64,000 bases of DNA from assembly GCF_013912375.1 (NCBI RefSeq), contig NZ_JACETV010000004.1:248001-312000 (forward strand), given 5' to 3'. The notes under the pieces were generated by a model. That model worked only from the letters and a program-made list of their open reading frames with translations, had not been told where the DNA came from and made no database searches. Of the stretch, positions 7,274-15,846 are shown piece after piece (position 1 is the first letter of the stretch; each line of letters begins with the position of its first letter). The position numbers and the translations under genes are program-made. The DNA is from Emticicia sp. BO119. Its GTDB lineage: Bacteria > Bacteroidota > Bacteroidia > Cytophagales > Spirosomataceae.

Positions 7274-9031
7274 ATGAAAAAATTACTCTTCACTCTGCTT
7301 GCCTGTTGGCAAGTGACTACTTTTGCTCAAACTCCCAATGAAAAATATACAGAAGACCCCGCCTCTGTTGAACAAGTGGGCGTACCTAAAGGAGAGATTC
7401 TAAAGTTTGAATTTGCCGATTCTAAAATTTTTCCGGGTACCTGGAGAGAATACTGGGTATATATTCCGGCGCAATATACGCCTGATAGACCTGCTTGCGT
7501 ATATGTGAATCAGGATGGTATTCAATGGAAGGCCCCGACAGTATTTGATAACCTGATTCATAAAAAAGAAATGCCTGTGACGATTGGTGTTTTTGTGATG
7601 CATGGACGAGTTAAGGCAGCCAATGGTGAAACAGCTCTCGACCGTTTTAATCGTAGTTATGAATACGATGGTTTAGGAGATAATTATGCGAGATTTATTT
7701 TGGATGAAATCTTGCCCGAAGTAGAAAAGAAGAAAACAAGCGATGGTCGTGCGATTCGTTTATCTAAAAACGGTAATGATAGAGCCATTGGTGGCTCAAG
7801 TAGCGGTGCTGTTTGTGCCTTTACGGCTGCCTGGGAACGCCCGGATGCCTTTTCGAGAGTATTTAGTGCTATTGGTACGTATGTGGGTTTGAGAGGGGCT
7901 AACGAATATCCGACATTAATTCGTAAATATGAGCCAAAGCCAATTCGTGTGTATTTACAGGATGGTACGAATGATTTGAATATTTATGCAGGCGACTGGT
8001 GGAAATCGAATGAATTGATGGAAAGAGCCTTGATTTTTGCAGGCTATGAAGTGAATCATGTGTGGGGTGAAGGAGGTCATAATGGCAAACATGGAACCGC
8101 TGTTTTCCCTGAAGCTATGCGCTGGCTTTGGAAAGATTATCCCAAACCTGTAACAGGGAGCAAAACAAAGAACCCGTTTTTAAGCGATATTCTGATAGAT
8201 AATGAAGGTTGGGAATTAGTGGGCGAGGGCTATACTTTTACAGAAGGCACGGCAGCCAATGCAGCAGGTGAAGTATTCTATCAGGATATTCCTAACTCAA
8301 AAACCTATAAAGTAGGCATAGATGGTAAGCTGACAACCTTAGAGATTGATGCTAAAAAATCAAGTGGTACAGCTTTTAGCCCTGATGGTAAACGCTATGT
8401 TGTGGCTGGAGGAGCAAAACAAATTATCAGCTATGACGCCACAGGTAAAGAAACAGTAGTGGCAGATAATCAGACTGGCAATGATATTGTGGTAGCTAAA
8501 AATGGAAATGTATATATTACAGCACCAAATGGGGTGAGTAATCCAAGTAAATTATACTTAATCAGACCAAATGGTGAAAAAGTAGAAGTAGATGAAGGCT
8601 TGAAGTTTGCCAATGGCTTAACGCTCTCGCCTGACCAGACACAATTGTATGTAACAGAATCTGCCTCTCATTGGGTATGGGTATATCAGATTCAGCCCGA
8701 TGGAAGACTTTTTCATAAACAGAAGTATGGTTGGCTACATGTACGCGATACGGATGAAAATGCCTGGTCGGATGGCTTAAAATGCGATAGAGACGGACGG
8801 GTATATGTTACCACGTTGAGTGGTATTCAGGTACTTGACCAGACCGGACGAGTAAATGCTATTTTACCAGTACCCAAAACCAAAGGGCAGGTTTCAAACC
8901 TATGTTTTGGTGGGCCAAACTTTGATGTGATGTATATTACCTGTGTAGATAAGGTTTATCGCAGAAAAGTAAAAGTCAAAGGAGCCAATACTTTTGATAC
9001 ACCCACCAAACCGGCTGCGCCTAAGCTTTAA
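7274..9031 (+). CDS. Secreted alpha/beta-hydrolase esterase fused to an SMP-30/gluconolactonase-like propeller
   Basis: A 585-residue two-domain protein with a signal peptide (MKKLLFTLLACWQVTTFAQ). Residues about 40-290 are an enterochelin/feruloyl-esterase-like alpha/beta hydrolase with GGSSSGA (nucleophile probably S176), a later acid region near DGTNDLN, and H in GEGGHNGKHG. Residues about 310-570 are a six-bladed SMP-30/gluconolactonase/LRE-type propeller with repeated FSPDGKRYVV-like and LSPDQTQLYV strands. A carbohydrate-ester or sugar-lactone substrate in the periplasm is inferred. Such fusions occur in Bacteroidota. It is monocistronic, convergent with the OmpA-like gene, and follows a palindrome-rich promoter region. 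Confidence 0.85.
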   Translation: MKKLLFTLLACWQVTTFAQTPNEKYTEDPASVEQVGVPKGEILKFEFADSKIFPGTWREYWVYIPAQYTPDRPACVYVNQDGIQWKAPTVFDNLIHKKEMPVTIGVFVMHGRVKAANGETALDRFNRSYEYDGLGDNYARFILDEILPEVEKKKTSDGRAIRLSKNGNDRAIGGSSSGAVCAFTAAWERPDAFSRVFSAIGTYVGLRGANEYPTLIRKYEPKPIRVYLQDGTNDLNIYAGDWWKSNELMERALIFAGYEVNHVWGEGGHNGKHGTAVFPEAMRWLWKDYPKPVTGSKTKNPFLSDILIDNEGWELVGEGYTFTEGTAANAAGEVFYQDIPNSKTYKVGIDGKLTTLEIDAKKSSGTAFSPDGKRYVVAGGAKQIISYDATGKETVVADNQTGNDIVVAKNGNVYITAPNGVSNPSKLYLIRPNGEKVEVDEGLKFANGLTLSPDQTQLYVTESASHWVWVYQIQPDGRLFHKQKYGWLHVRDTDENAWSDGLKCDRDGRVYVTTLSGIQVLDQTGRVNAILPVPKTKGQVSNLCFGGPNFDVMYITCVDKVYRRKVKVKGANTFDTPTKPAAPKL

Positions 9032-9046
9032 AATGCCGTTTTTTTG

Positions 9047-9082
9047 TGCCACGGCTATACTTGTTCGTAAAAGACCGTGGCA
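9047..9082. terminator. Inverted repeat between convergent genes, possible terminator
   Basis: Eight-bp perfect arms TGCCACGG (9047-9054) and CCGTGGCA (9075-9082) with a 20-base loop, 15 bases past the esterase stop and 31 bases from the OmpA-like stop. T tracts after the stem are weak on both strands, so termination is only probable. Confidence 0.5.
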
Positions 9083-9113
9083 TGTATTCTTGATATGTCA
9101 AATAATAGTTAAA

Positions 9114-10127
9114 TTACATTTTAGAAAATTCTACTCTGCGGTTATTTGCTTTTCCGTCAAAGGTATTATTATCGCCGATAGGTTTGGTTTCTCCGTACCC
9201 TTTAGTAGACAATCTTGAAGCGTCTATCCCTAAAGAAATTAGTTGATTTTTTACAGCTTCTGCTCGAGCCTGTGAGAGTTTTACATTGCTGGCTTCATCT
9301 CCGTCCGAATCAGTATGTCCACCGATTTCGAATTTTAAAGCCGCATTATCTTTCAGAATTTTAGCAATGGCATTGATTTCTCCCATTGATTCAGGTTTGA
9401 TGGTGGCTTTATTGACATCGAAACGGATACCATGTGAGATATATTTGCCTTCTGTAAATGCTTTGCTAATCATATTCATATCTCCACCTGCTGCTAATTT
9501 AAAATTCTTGAACATCATATTCTTGCCATCGCTGGCATCACCGGCGATACCGATAGATACCGCTTTGAAATTGCAATCTGGAACAACCAAAACACGATAC
9601 TGATCGCAGTAAACTTTCATCTGGTTATTTTTGTAGGCAATGGCATAATGATGCCATTTGTTGAAGTATTGTTCTGAGCGGATACCCTCTGGAAAATCTC
9701 CGTTCAGTTTACCGTCAGGCCCCTCAAACGAGACATACATATTATTGGTAGATATTCTTGCAGGGATGTCTTCGCCATTCTTGAATAATAGCGATACGCC
9801 AGGATTACTATCGTAGCTTTCGTCTAACCAGGTGTCAAACTCAATAGTAAATTCAGCAGGTAAATAATTAGGCGTTTTCATACGTGGCGATAGAGCAGTA
9901 TAGTATTTTGTGATAAAAAACACTTTTTCATCACCCACTTTGTTCACTACCGCTTGACCACCATTCAATTTCCAGTGAATGCCAAATTCGCCATCCTGAG
10001 TATCAGATAAATCATCAGAGAAAATAATTTTAGTGCCTGCTACAAAATCATAGTTCTGATAGGCTTTTATTTCTTGTGCGAAAGAGCAAAAAGGTAGTAA
10101 AGTCATAACAATCAATAGTTTTTTCAT
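9114..10127 (-). CDS. OmpA-family protein with an N-terminal jelly-roll-like domain
   Basis: A 337-residue secreted protein. After the signal peptide (MKKLLIVMTLLPFCSFAQ), residues about 30-210 look like a concanavalin/DUF1080-type beta-sandwich (IHWKLNGG, FTIEFDTWLDE, WHHYAIAYKNNQMKVY). Residues about 225-337 are an OmpA C-terminal domain with IGGHTDSDGD, LSQARAEAVKNQL and NRRVEFSKM, the peptidoglycan-binding signature. It probably anchors a surface sandwich domain to the cell wall. It is the second gene of a pair, 11 bases after the gene at 10139-11179. The binding target of the sandwich domain is unknown. Confidence 0.85.
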   Translation of the reverse strand: MKKLLIVMTLLPFCSFAQEIKAYQNYDFVAGTKIIFSDDLSDTQDGEFGIHWKLNGGQAVVNKVGDEKVFFITKYYTALSPRMKTPNYLPAEFTIEFDTWLDESYDSNPGVSLLFKNGEDIPARISTNNMYVSFEGPDGKLNGDFPEGIRSEQYFNKWHHYAIAYKNNQMKVYCDQYRVLVVPDCNFKAVSIGIAGDASDGKNMMFKNFKLAAGGDMNMISKAFTEGKYISHGIRFDVNKATIKPESMGEINAIAKILKDNAALKFEIGGHTDSDGDEASNVKLSQARAEAVKNQLISLGIDASRLSTKGYGETKPIGDNNTFDGKANNRRVEFSKM

Positions 10128-10138
10128 AGAGTTTATTT

Positions 10139-11179
10139 TTAATTAGCTTTCAATGCTGAGAATTTACCATAAATACTGCCAACTACTACTTCTTTTCCAA
10201 CTGCCGAAAAGACTTTGGTTGCAAAATAACCTTCAATGCTTTTGCCGTCGTCTTTCGTGATTACCACATTGCCTGTGCAGCTAAAATCATGATCATTGTC
10301 TTTGGCATCTTTGCTACACCCAAAAGCATTTTGCTCACTCGGAATCGCAAACACCAAGCCTACATCTTTACCTATAAGAGAATAGCTCCCCTGTCCTTTT
10401 CCTTTAAAGGAGATACCCAAAATCCCCATTCTTGGAATTGTCTGGAGGTTTCCGTCCATTGCTTGTATTCCTAAATCCGAGAAGCGTACAGCAGTAATAT
10501 TTTCTTTCGCATTGTATATCGCCATATTATTACTCATCAATGCGTTCGTCTCCGATTTTTGAGCCTGAGCCATTTTCTGCGCAGCCTTTAGCTTAGCCTG
10601 TACATCAGGAGGGAGCTTAAGATTGGCAGGGATATCAGGCATTTTTATCCCACCGCTGATATTACTTACAAATTTGGCATTAACAATGCCCATAGTGGGC
10701 ATATTCAGTACCACAGCCGTTTCATTTCGGGAAAAATAAAGCGTTTTTAAGAGTTGTACTTTCGGATAATTGGGACTGAGTGGCTCACAATCCACAGAGA
10801 CAATCATGATTTTTTTCTCAGGAGCTTCCGACGGGGCAGTATAAGAGGCAGTCAGACTTTCTGTAATGAGATTCCCACCACCTTCAACAATTCTCCAGTT
10901 CGTAATCCTGTATGGAGAGATTTCGGTGTCAGGGAGTTTAATTTCGGAGGGCATCCCTTCTGGAATGTCGTCTGCATTCGTCTTAGGTGGAATGAGAAGC
11001 CAGATAGAAAGAACAGTACTTTCGTTAGATTCCAGTAAATCTTTATCTGCTCTTAAAGAGAGCCGGGCACCTTTCTCGGCAAACGCTTTGTCCAAATCTT
11101 GCTTTGTGACACCTGCAGGTCTTTGGGCTAAAGCACTAATAGAAAGATATAGAAATAGAATAATTGTTTTTATTGACAT
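10139..11179 (-). CDS. Secreted protein of unknown function, partner of the OmpA-like gene
   Basis: I take the start as the ATG at 11177-11179, giving 346 residues with the signal peptide MSIKTIILFLYLSISALAQ; the longer frame adds 13 residues before it. Residues about 25-130 resemble an Ig-like strand domain (ESNESTVLSIWLLIPP, LTASYTAPSEAPEKKIMIVSV, the form of a bacterial Ig-like repeat). A proline/lysine-rich helical linker (DIPANLKLPPDVQAKLKAA) follows, then a C-terminal domain with two cysteines around KDNDHDFSC. I do not recognise the family. Tight spacing implies co-transcription and shared envelope function with the OmpA-like protein. Confidence 0.65.
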   Translation of the reverse strand: MSIKTIILFLYLSISALAQRPAGVTKQDLDKAFAEKGARLSLRADKDLLESNESTVLSIWLLIPPKTNADDIPEGMPSEIKLPDTEISPYRITNWRIVEGGGNLITESLTASYTAPSEAPEKKIMIVSVDCEPLSPNYPKVQLLKTLYFSRNETAVVLNMPTMGIVNAKFVSNISGGIKMPDIPANLKLPPDVQAKLKAAQKMAQAQKSETNALMSNNMAIYNAKENITAVRFSDLGIQAMDGNLQTIPRMGILGISFKGKGQGSYSLIGKDVGLVFAIPSEQNAFGCSKDAKDNDHDFSCTGNVVITKDDGKSIEGYFATKVFSAVGKEVVVGSIYGKFSALKAN

Positions 11180-11288
11180 AATTGACCGATTTGGCAACTT
11201 AAAAATCATAAAAACCACTAAACTGAACTACAATATTTAATAAGTGAGGAGTTTTACTTAATAATCGGGAGAGAATTTAAAGCGCACA

Positions 11289-12032
11289 TCAGATATTCTT
11301 CAACATTTCCAGAAATTCTTCCTTTTTACGCTTGCTTACGTCTACCGTTTGCCCATTAGTGAGTACCAATAGGTTATCTGATTTGATAAATTTCTTCACA
11401 TGGTTCAGGTTGACCATGAAGCTATGGTGTGTTCTGAAAAAATGGTGTTCGGTCAGCACATCTTCATATTCACGGAGATTTTTTGAAGAGACAATTCTGC
11501 CATCATTCACTGTGTAAATAGTAGTATAAGGCCCATCAGCCTCCAGACAGATTATTTCTGAAATATTAAGTAGTGTAATTCCTTCTAAGGCATTAATGAT
11601 GAGTTTATTGGGTAATTCTTTCGGTGTTTTCCAGATTTTCAGTAAAAGTGAGAGTTGATCGTTTATTTTGCTTTTCTCATGCTTTAGTTTAAGCCGACCT
11701 ATAGTTTTTTGTAAGTCTTCAGGTATTACGGGTTTTAGCAGATAATCAAAAGCGGTGTATTTATAGGCTTTTACGGCAAACTCATTATAGGCGGTTACGA
11801 AAATGATGTCGAAATTGATTTCGTTGATACTATCAAGCAGTTGAAAGCCATTCAGGTCGGGCATCTGGATATCCAGAAAAACTACATCAGGCGTGTTTTT
11901 CTGAATCATTTCAATGCCTTGTTGCGCATTCGCTGCTAAATCTAATACCTGCACTTCGGGGCAGTAGCGGTGAAGCAGCTCTTTCAGTAAGTTTCGGCTT
12001 TTTTGTTCGTCGTCAATAATGATAGCTTTCAT
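11289..12032 (-). CDS. LytTR-family response regulator
   Basis: A 247-residue LytR/AlgR-type regulator. The receiver domain (1-120) has the acidic pocket D7-D8, phosphoacceptor D54 (VFLDIQMPD), T80 and K100 (DYLLKPV). The LytTR DNA-binding domain occupies about 145-247 (IICLEADGPYTTIYTVNDGR, FFRTHHSFMVNLNHVKKF). It lies 12 bases after the histidine kinase gene and is surely its partner. Known LytTR regulators bind pairs of direct repeats; a target cannot be set from this window, although the neighbouring OmpA-like pair is a natural candidate. Confidence 0.92.
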   Translation of the reverse strand: MKAIIIDDEQKSRNLLKELLHRYCPEVQVLDLAANAQQGIEMIQKNTPDVVFLDIQMPDLNGFQLLDSINEINFDIIFVTAYNEFAVKAYKYTAFDYLLKPVIPEDLQKTIGRLKLKHEKSKINDQLSLLLKIWKTPKELPNKLIINALEGITLLNISEIICLEADGPYTTIYTVNDGRIVSSKNLREYEDVLTEHHFFRTHHSFMVNLNHVKKFIKSDNLLVLTNGQTVDVSKRKKEEFLEMLKNI

Positions 12033-12044
12033 GGGCTGGTGTGT

Positions 12045-15000
12045 TTAAATCGGAATCTTTATTTCTACTCTTGTTCCTAAAGGTTTCTGTGCTGAATTGA
12101 ATAAATCAACAATTGTAAATTCTGCTTTTATCTGATTGATTTCTGTAATAATCTTCATGCGCTCATCCAGAATGCTCAGCGCTTTAGAAGTATGTTCCGG
12201 TTTTATCTGGTTTTTCTGATTTTCGGCAGCTTCTCTGCCAATACCATTGTCTTCTATCTGAATATATAAGAATGTTTCGTCTGAACTGATGTTTATTTTC
12301 AATATCTTGTTTCCTTTTTTCTTTAATAAGCCGTGCCAGATTGCATTTTCTAAAAAAGGCTGAATCATCATCGGAGGGATGGTTAACAAACTGCTTTCCT
12401 CATGTGTTTGGACATTTATTTCGGTATGAAAAACTTCCGAAAATCGCAGCTTCTCTAAATCCAGATACAGGCGAATAGTCTCCAGTTCTTTATCTAACGG
12501 GATACGTCTTTTGTCAGAGTTTTCCAGAACCATCCGCATCAATTTCGAGAATTGCGCCAGATATGTAACAGCAGCATCGGTTTGACCTGTAATGACACAT
12601 TCCTGAATGGCATTCAATGAATTGAACATAAAATGCGGATTCATCTGTACACGTAGGGCTCTCATGCGAAGCTCAGCAATTTGTTCGCTGATTGCGCTTT
12701 TTTGTGCTTCCTCTTTACGCACCTGGCTAATTCTGAATACAAAGAAAGCATAACCTATACCAGTTACTGTAATAGCCATTAAGGCAGAAAACCACCAGGT
12801 TCGCCAGAATGGGGGAGAGATAATGATTTTAAGTTTTGCCCCTTCTTCATTCCATATGCCATCATTATTAGTTGCTTTTACATGGAATACATAAGTGCCT
12901 TCGCGTAAGTTAGAATAAGTGGCCAGTTGTTGATTGCCAACGTAGTTCCATTTTTGTTCTAAGCCTTCCAGTCGGTAAGCATACTGGTTTTTAGCTGAAT
13001 TGTTATAATTGATAGCTACGAAATTGCAGGAAAACTCATTTTCATAATAGGGTAAATGTAATTCACCGATTTGCTCTAAAGGTTTATCAAAATGTTTCTC
13101 CTGATTTAAGATTTTCAGATTTGTTAATAAAACTTCAGGAGCCAAATCATTGGTTCTTACACTTTTAGGATTAATCTTATCTATTCTTTCGTAATGCCCG
13201 ATGTAGAAAGTACCATCTTTGTCTTTTTCAAAATCTCCTGATAATACATTGCCAGTAAGGCCATCTAATTCTGTAAAATTGAAAAACTTTTGTTTTTGTA
13301 AATCAAATTTCGATAAACCATTAGCTGTAGCAATCCAGATATTACCGTCATCATCTTCCTGAATATTCGTACATTCATTATTTGCCAGACCCTCGTCGGT
13401 TGTCCAGTGTAGAAAGCTCTGTGTTTTTTCATCAAATAGATTCAGGCCATTATCTGTTCCGATCCATAATCTTCCCTTTTTATCAAGAAAAATAGAAGTC
13501 AGTCTATCACCCGACAGACTTTCAGGGTTATTCGCTTCATGTCTGAAATGCTTGAATGTTCTTGTTTTTTCATCAAATCGGCTCAGGCAAAGGTTTTGTA
13601 TTACCCATATATTGCCTTTTTTGTCTTCAATCAGTTTCCACACAAGGTTATCACCAAGACTATCCGGGTTTTTATCTTCTTTTTTAAAATGAATAAATGA
13701 TTCTGTTTCAGGAACATACAAATCCAATCCCCAATCATATAATCCAACCCATAGCCTGTCTTTACTATCCTTCAGTAAGGCATTAATGCGTCTATGAGCC
13801 AATGAATTTGATTTTTTTTCGTCATGTTGAAAGACTTTGAAATTCTTTTGTAGAAAATCACAATATACCAGGCCATTCATTGTGCCAATCCAGTACTTGT
13901 CTTTATCTTTAATAATAGCATTGATGGCATGGTTGGCTTGTGTATTCAATTGAGGGGGGAAATGCCGATAAGCTTGTATAATATTGAATTTTTTGTCAGT
14001 AATAGTGAGTGCAGACATTCCCCAACCGCCTATGAGATTAATGTTTTCATCAAAGAAAAACTCACTGATTAATGCCTTGTTAGGAATACTTAATTTGCTG
14101 AATAATTGTTTAGAAGGAAAAACCCGGCTTATACCTCCATCAGTATAAATCCAGATAGTACCTTGCCTGTCACCGAAAACACCAGTACAGGTTACGCCTG
14201 TTAAACTAAATGGATTTGTATTTTGATACTGATAATGATTGGTTTCAGACAAAGTCTTCAGGTTGTTTAGTTGCTCTATAGAAACAATAAATAAGCCCGT
14301 ATTGGTACTCACCCACAATTGCTGGTTAATCTCTTTCAGACCAAAAACATTGTATTTTTCGTCAGTCTTTTTGGGGTTTAAAGGAATTTTTTTATATGTT
14401 CCGGTTTGTGGGTCAAATCGGCATAAGCCTATATCCCATGCGCCGAACCACCAGTTTCCCTGGGTATCTTTTAGTACACAGTTAGCCACACTATTGGTTT
14501 TTTCTAAATATGTAAACCGTCCGTTATCAGGATTATATCTTGTAATACCGTTCCAGGCTGCCAACCAGAAATTCCCTGTTTCATCTTCGAAACAATAAAA
14601 AGGGTTATGGATAGTATTAAACCGTGTGGTAAAGCTTCCGGACTTACGGTCGAACACATGAAGGCCATTATTATTCATTACCCAAAGCCTTTTTTTTGAG
14701 TCTTTAAAAACATTGCAATCCCAGTTATCAGAAAGACTTTTTGGATTTTTCGGGTCATGTACAAAATTCTCAAAAGTTTCTGAAAAAGGATTGAAATGAC
14801 TGACTCCGCCCTGAGTGCCAATCCATAAAGTACCATCATTATCTTCTACGATAGAATTCAGGCGATTATCAGGTAAAGAATTTACTTTTTGTGATTTCCG
14901 GAAGATTTTGATATTAATTCCATCAAAACGATTCAGACCATCCTTGCTACCAATCCAGATAAGCCCCCGTTGGTCTTGATAAACAAAAGAAATATCTTTA

Positions 15001-15179
15001 GAAGAAAGTCCGTCTTTCAGGGTGAGGTTATCGAAGCGAAGGTTCTGATAAGAAAAAGCATTCGCACCTTTATCAGTCTGGGCAATAACTGTTAAAGAAT
15101 AAAAAAAAAGAAATATAGGTAAAAGTTTTATCAATACAGGTTGCGGCTTTTGATTTATCAAAGATGATAAATCGGGCAA
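12045..15179 (-). CDS. Two-component-propeller sensor histidine kinase (LytS/HisKA_3-like, Y_Y_Y domain)
   Basis: A 1044-residue membrane sensor. A signal/anchor (about 15-34) leads to a periplasmic pair of seven-bladed propellers made of two-component-regulator repeats (G-x-LWIGT-x-GL-x-RF patterns, for example LWIGTQGGVSHFNP, LWIGTDNGLNLFDE). A Y_Y_Y domain (about 690-780, YAYRLEGLEQKWNYVG) and a membrane helix near 800 follow. The cytoplasmic part has the His_kinase box QMNPHFMFNSLN (H849) and an HATPase with DNGIGREAA. It is the transmembrane, non-hybrid type with a separate LytTR regulator. A polysaccharide or oligosaccharide signal is inferred by analogy with hybrid two-component systems. 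Confidence 0.92.
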   Translation of the reverse strand: MPDLSSLINQKPQPVLIKLLPIFLFFYSLTVIAQTDKGANAFSYQNLRFDNLTLKDGLSSKDISFVYQDQRGLIWIGSKDGLNRFDGINIKIFRKSQKVNSLPDNRLNSIVEDNDGTLWIGTQGGVSHFNPFSETFENFVHDPKNPKSLSDNWDCNVFKDSKKRLWVMNNNGLHVFDRKSGSFTTRFNTIHNPFYCFEDETGNFWLAAWNGITRYNPDNGRFTYLEKTNSVANCVLKDTQGNWWFGAWDIGLCRFDPQTGTYKKIPLNPKKTDEKYNVFGLKEINQQLWVSTNTGLFIVSIEQLNNLKTLSETNHYQYQNTNPFSLTGVTCTGVFGDRQGTIWIYTDGGISRVFPSKQLFSKLSIPNKALISEFFFDENINLIGGWGMSALTITDKKFNIIQAYRHFPPQLNTQANHAINAIIKDKDKYWIGTMNGLVYCDFLQKNFKVFQHDEKKSNSLAHRRINALLKDSKDRLWVGLYDWGLDLYVPETESFIHFKKEDKNPDSLGDNLVWKLIEDKKGNIWVIQNLCLSRFDEKTRTFKHFRHEANNPESLSGDRLTSIFLDKKGRLWIGTDNGLNLFDEKTQSFLHWTTDEGLANNECTNIQEDDDGNIWIATANGLSKFDLQKQKFFNFTELDGLTGNVLSGDFEKDKDGTFYIGHYERIDKINPKSVRTNDLAPEVLLTNLKILNQEKHFDKPLEQIGELHLPYYENEFSCNFVAINYNNSAKNQYAYRLEGLEQKWNYVGNQQLATYSNLREGTYVFHVKATNNDGIWNEEGAKLKIIISPPFWRTWWFSALMAITVTGIGYAFFVFRISQVRKEEAQKSAISEQIAELRMRALRVQMNPHFMFNSLNAIQECVITGQTDAAVTYLAQFSKLMRMVLENSDKRRIPLDKELETIRLYLDLEKLRFSEVFHTEINVQTHEESSLLTIPPMMIQPFLENAIWHGLLKKKGNKILKINISSDETFLYIQIEDNGIGREAAENQKNQIKPEHTSKALSILDERMKIITEINQIKAEFTIVDLFNSAQKPLGTRVEIKIPI

Positions 15180-15339
15180 ATACTCGCAAGGTGCTTTAAT
15201 AAATGGGAAGAATTATTTTATTTTTGGTGTGCATGCTTAAAAAATCAGGCATTATTTGATATTGATTCCAGAAATGAGTACGCGTTAACGATGTTGCCTA
15301 AAAGGCTCGGCTATTATGGATTCAAATAATACTATATTT

Positions 15340-15684
15340 TCATTTATTTAAGGTTTTGGGAAGAGTTTTTCTTAGAAACCTGTAAAAATGGGTAGTTCTG
15401 CGGCGAGAAATATTCATTTCCATCTGGTTGCACATTCTTAAATTAGTATCCTGCTGGTTTTCTATAAATTGCAGATTAATCAGATAGGTACGGTTAATAC
15501 GAAAGAAAGGATAAGCGGCAAAACGACGCTCTAACTGACCAATATTGGTAGAAGTAAGAAACATGGAGCCATCTGAAAGATATAGGCGGGTATAATTAAT
15601 ATCACTTTCAAGCAAGATTATTTTAGATGGTGCAAACTTCATTCGTCCACCTACGTGCACCAGGGTTTCATTGTTCATGGTCAA
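15340..15684 (-). CDS. Stand-alone LytTR DNA-binding protein
   Basis: A 114-residue protein that is almost only a LytTR domain (IILLESDINYTRLYLSDG, FFRINRTYLINLQFI, a C-terminal RRRTTHFYRFLRK) with no receiver. The start may be 15684 or the second ATG at 15678. It lies 160 bases upstream of the propeller kinase gene on the same strand. Single-domain LytTR proteins act as transcription factors, either autoregulating or acting with a membrane partner. A 16-base palindrome (15703-15718) sits directly upstream. Confidence 0.85.
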   Translation of the reverse strand: MTMNNETLVHVGGRMKFAPSKIILLESDINYTRLYLSDGSMFLTSTNIGQLERRFAAYPFFRINRTYLINLQFIENQQDTNLRMCNQMEMNISRRRTTHFYRFLRKTLPKTLNK

Positions 15685-15702
15685 AGAAATTAAAAGGTAT
15701 TA

Positions 15703-15718
15703 CAAAATTGTAATTTTG
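15703..15718. promoter_or_regulatory. Palindrome upstream of the stand-alone LytTR gene
   Basis: CAAAATT-GT-AATTTTG is a perfect inverted repeat 19 bases before the first ATG of the LytTR protein. It could be a binding site or part of an AT-rich promoter. LytTR proteins usually use direct repeats, so the link is uncertain. Confidence 0.35.
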
Positions 15719-15784
15719 ATGGGTGTAGTAGATACTCCAAATTCAGCAAACAGTACCAGATTTTCAGCATAATTGCATAAAAAG

Positions 15785-15818
15785 CAAAATCGTTGGATAG
15801 TATTATCCAACGATTTTG
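15785..15818 (-). terminator. Terminator of the Gfo/Idh oxidoreductase gene
   Basis: Perfect 15-bp arms (15785-15799 with 15804-15818, core CGTTGGATA) around a 4-base loop, 29 bases after the stop. On the minus strand the stem ends in TTTTG and a TTTTT run follows. Confidence 0.85.
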
Positions 15819-15846
15819 TAATAAAGCTATAATTGTACCTGACATA

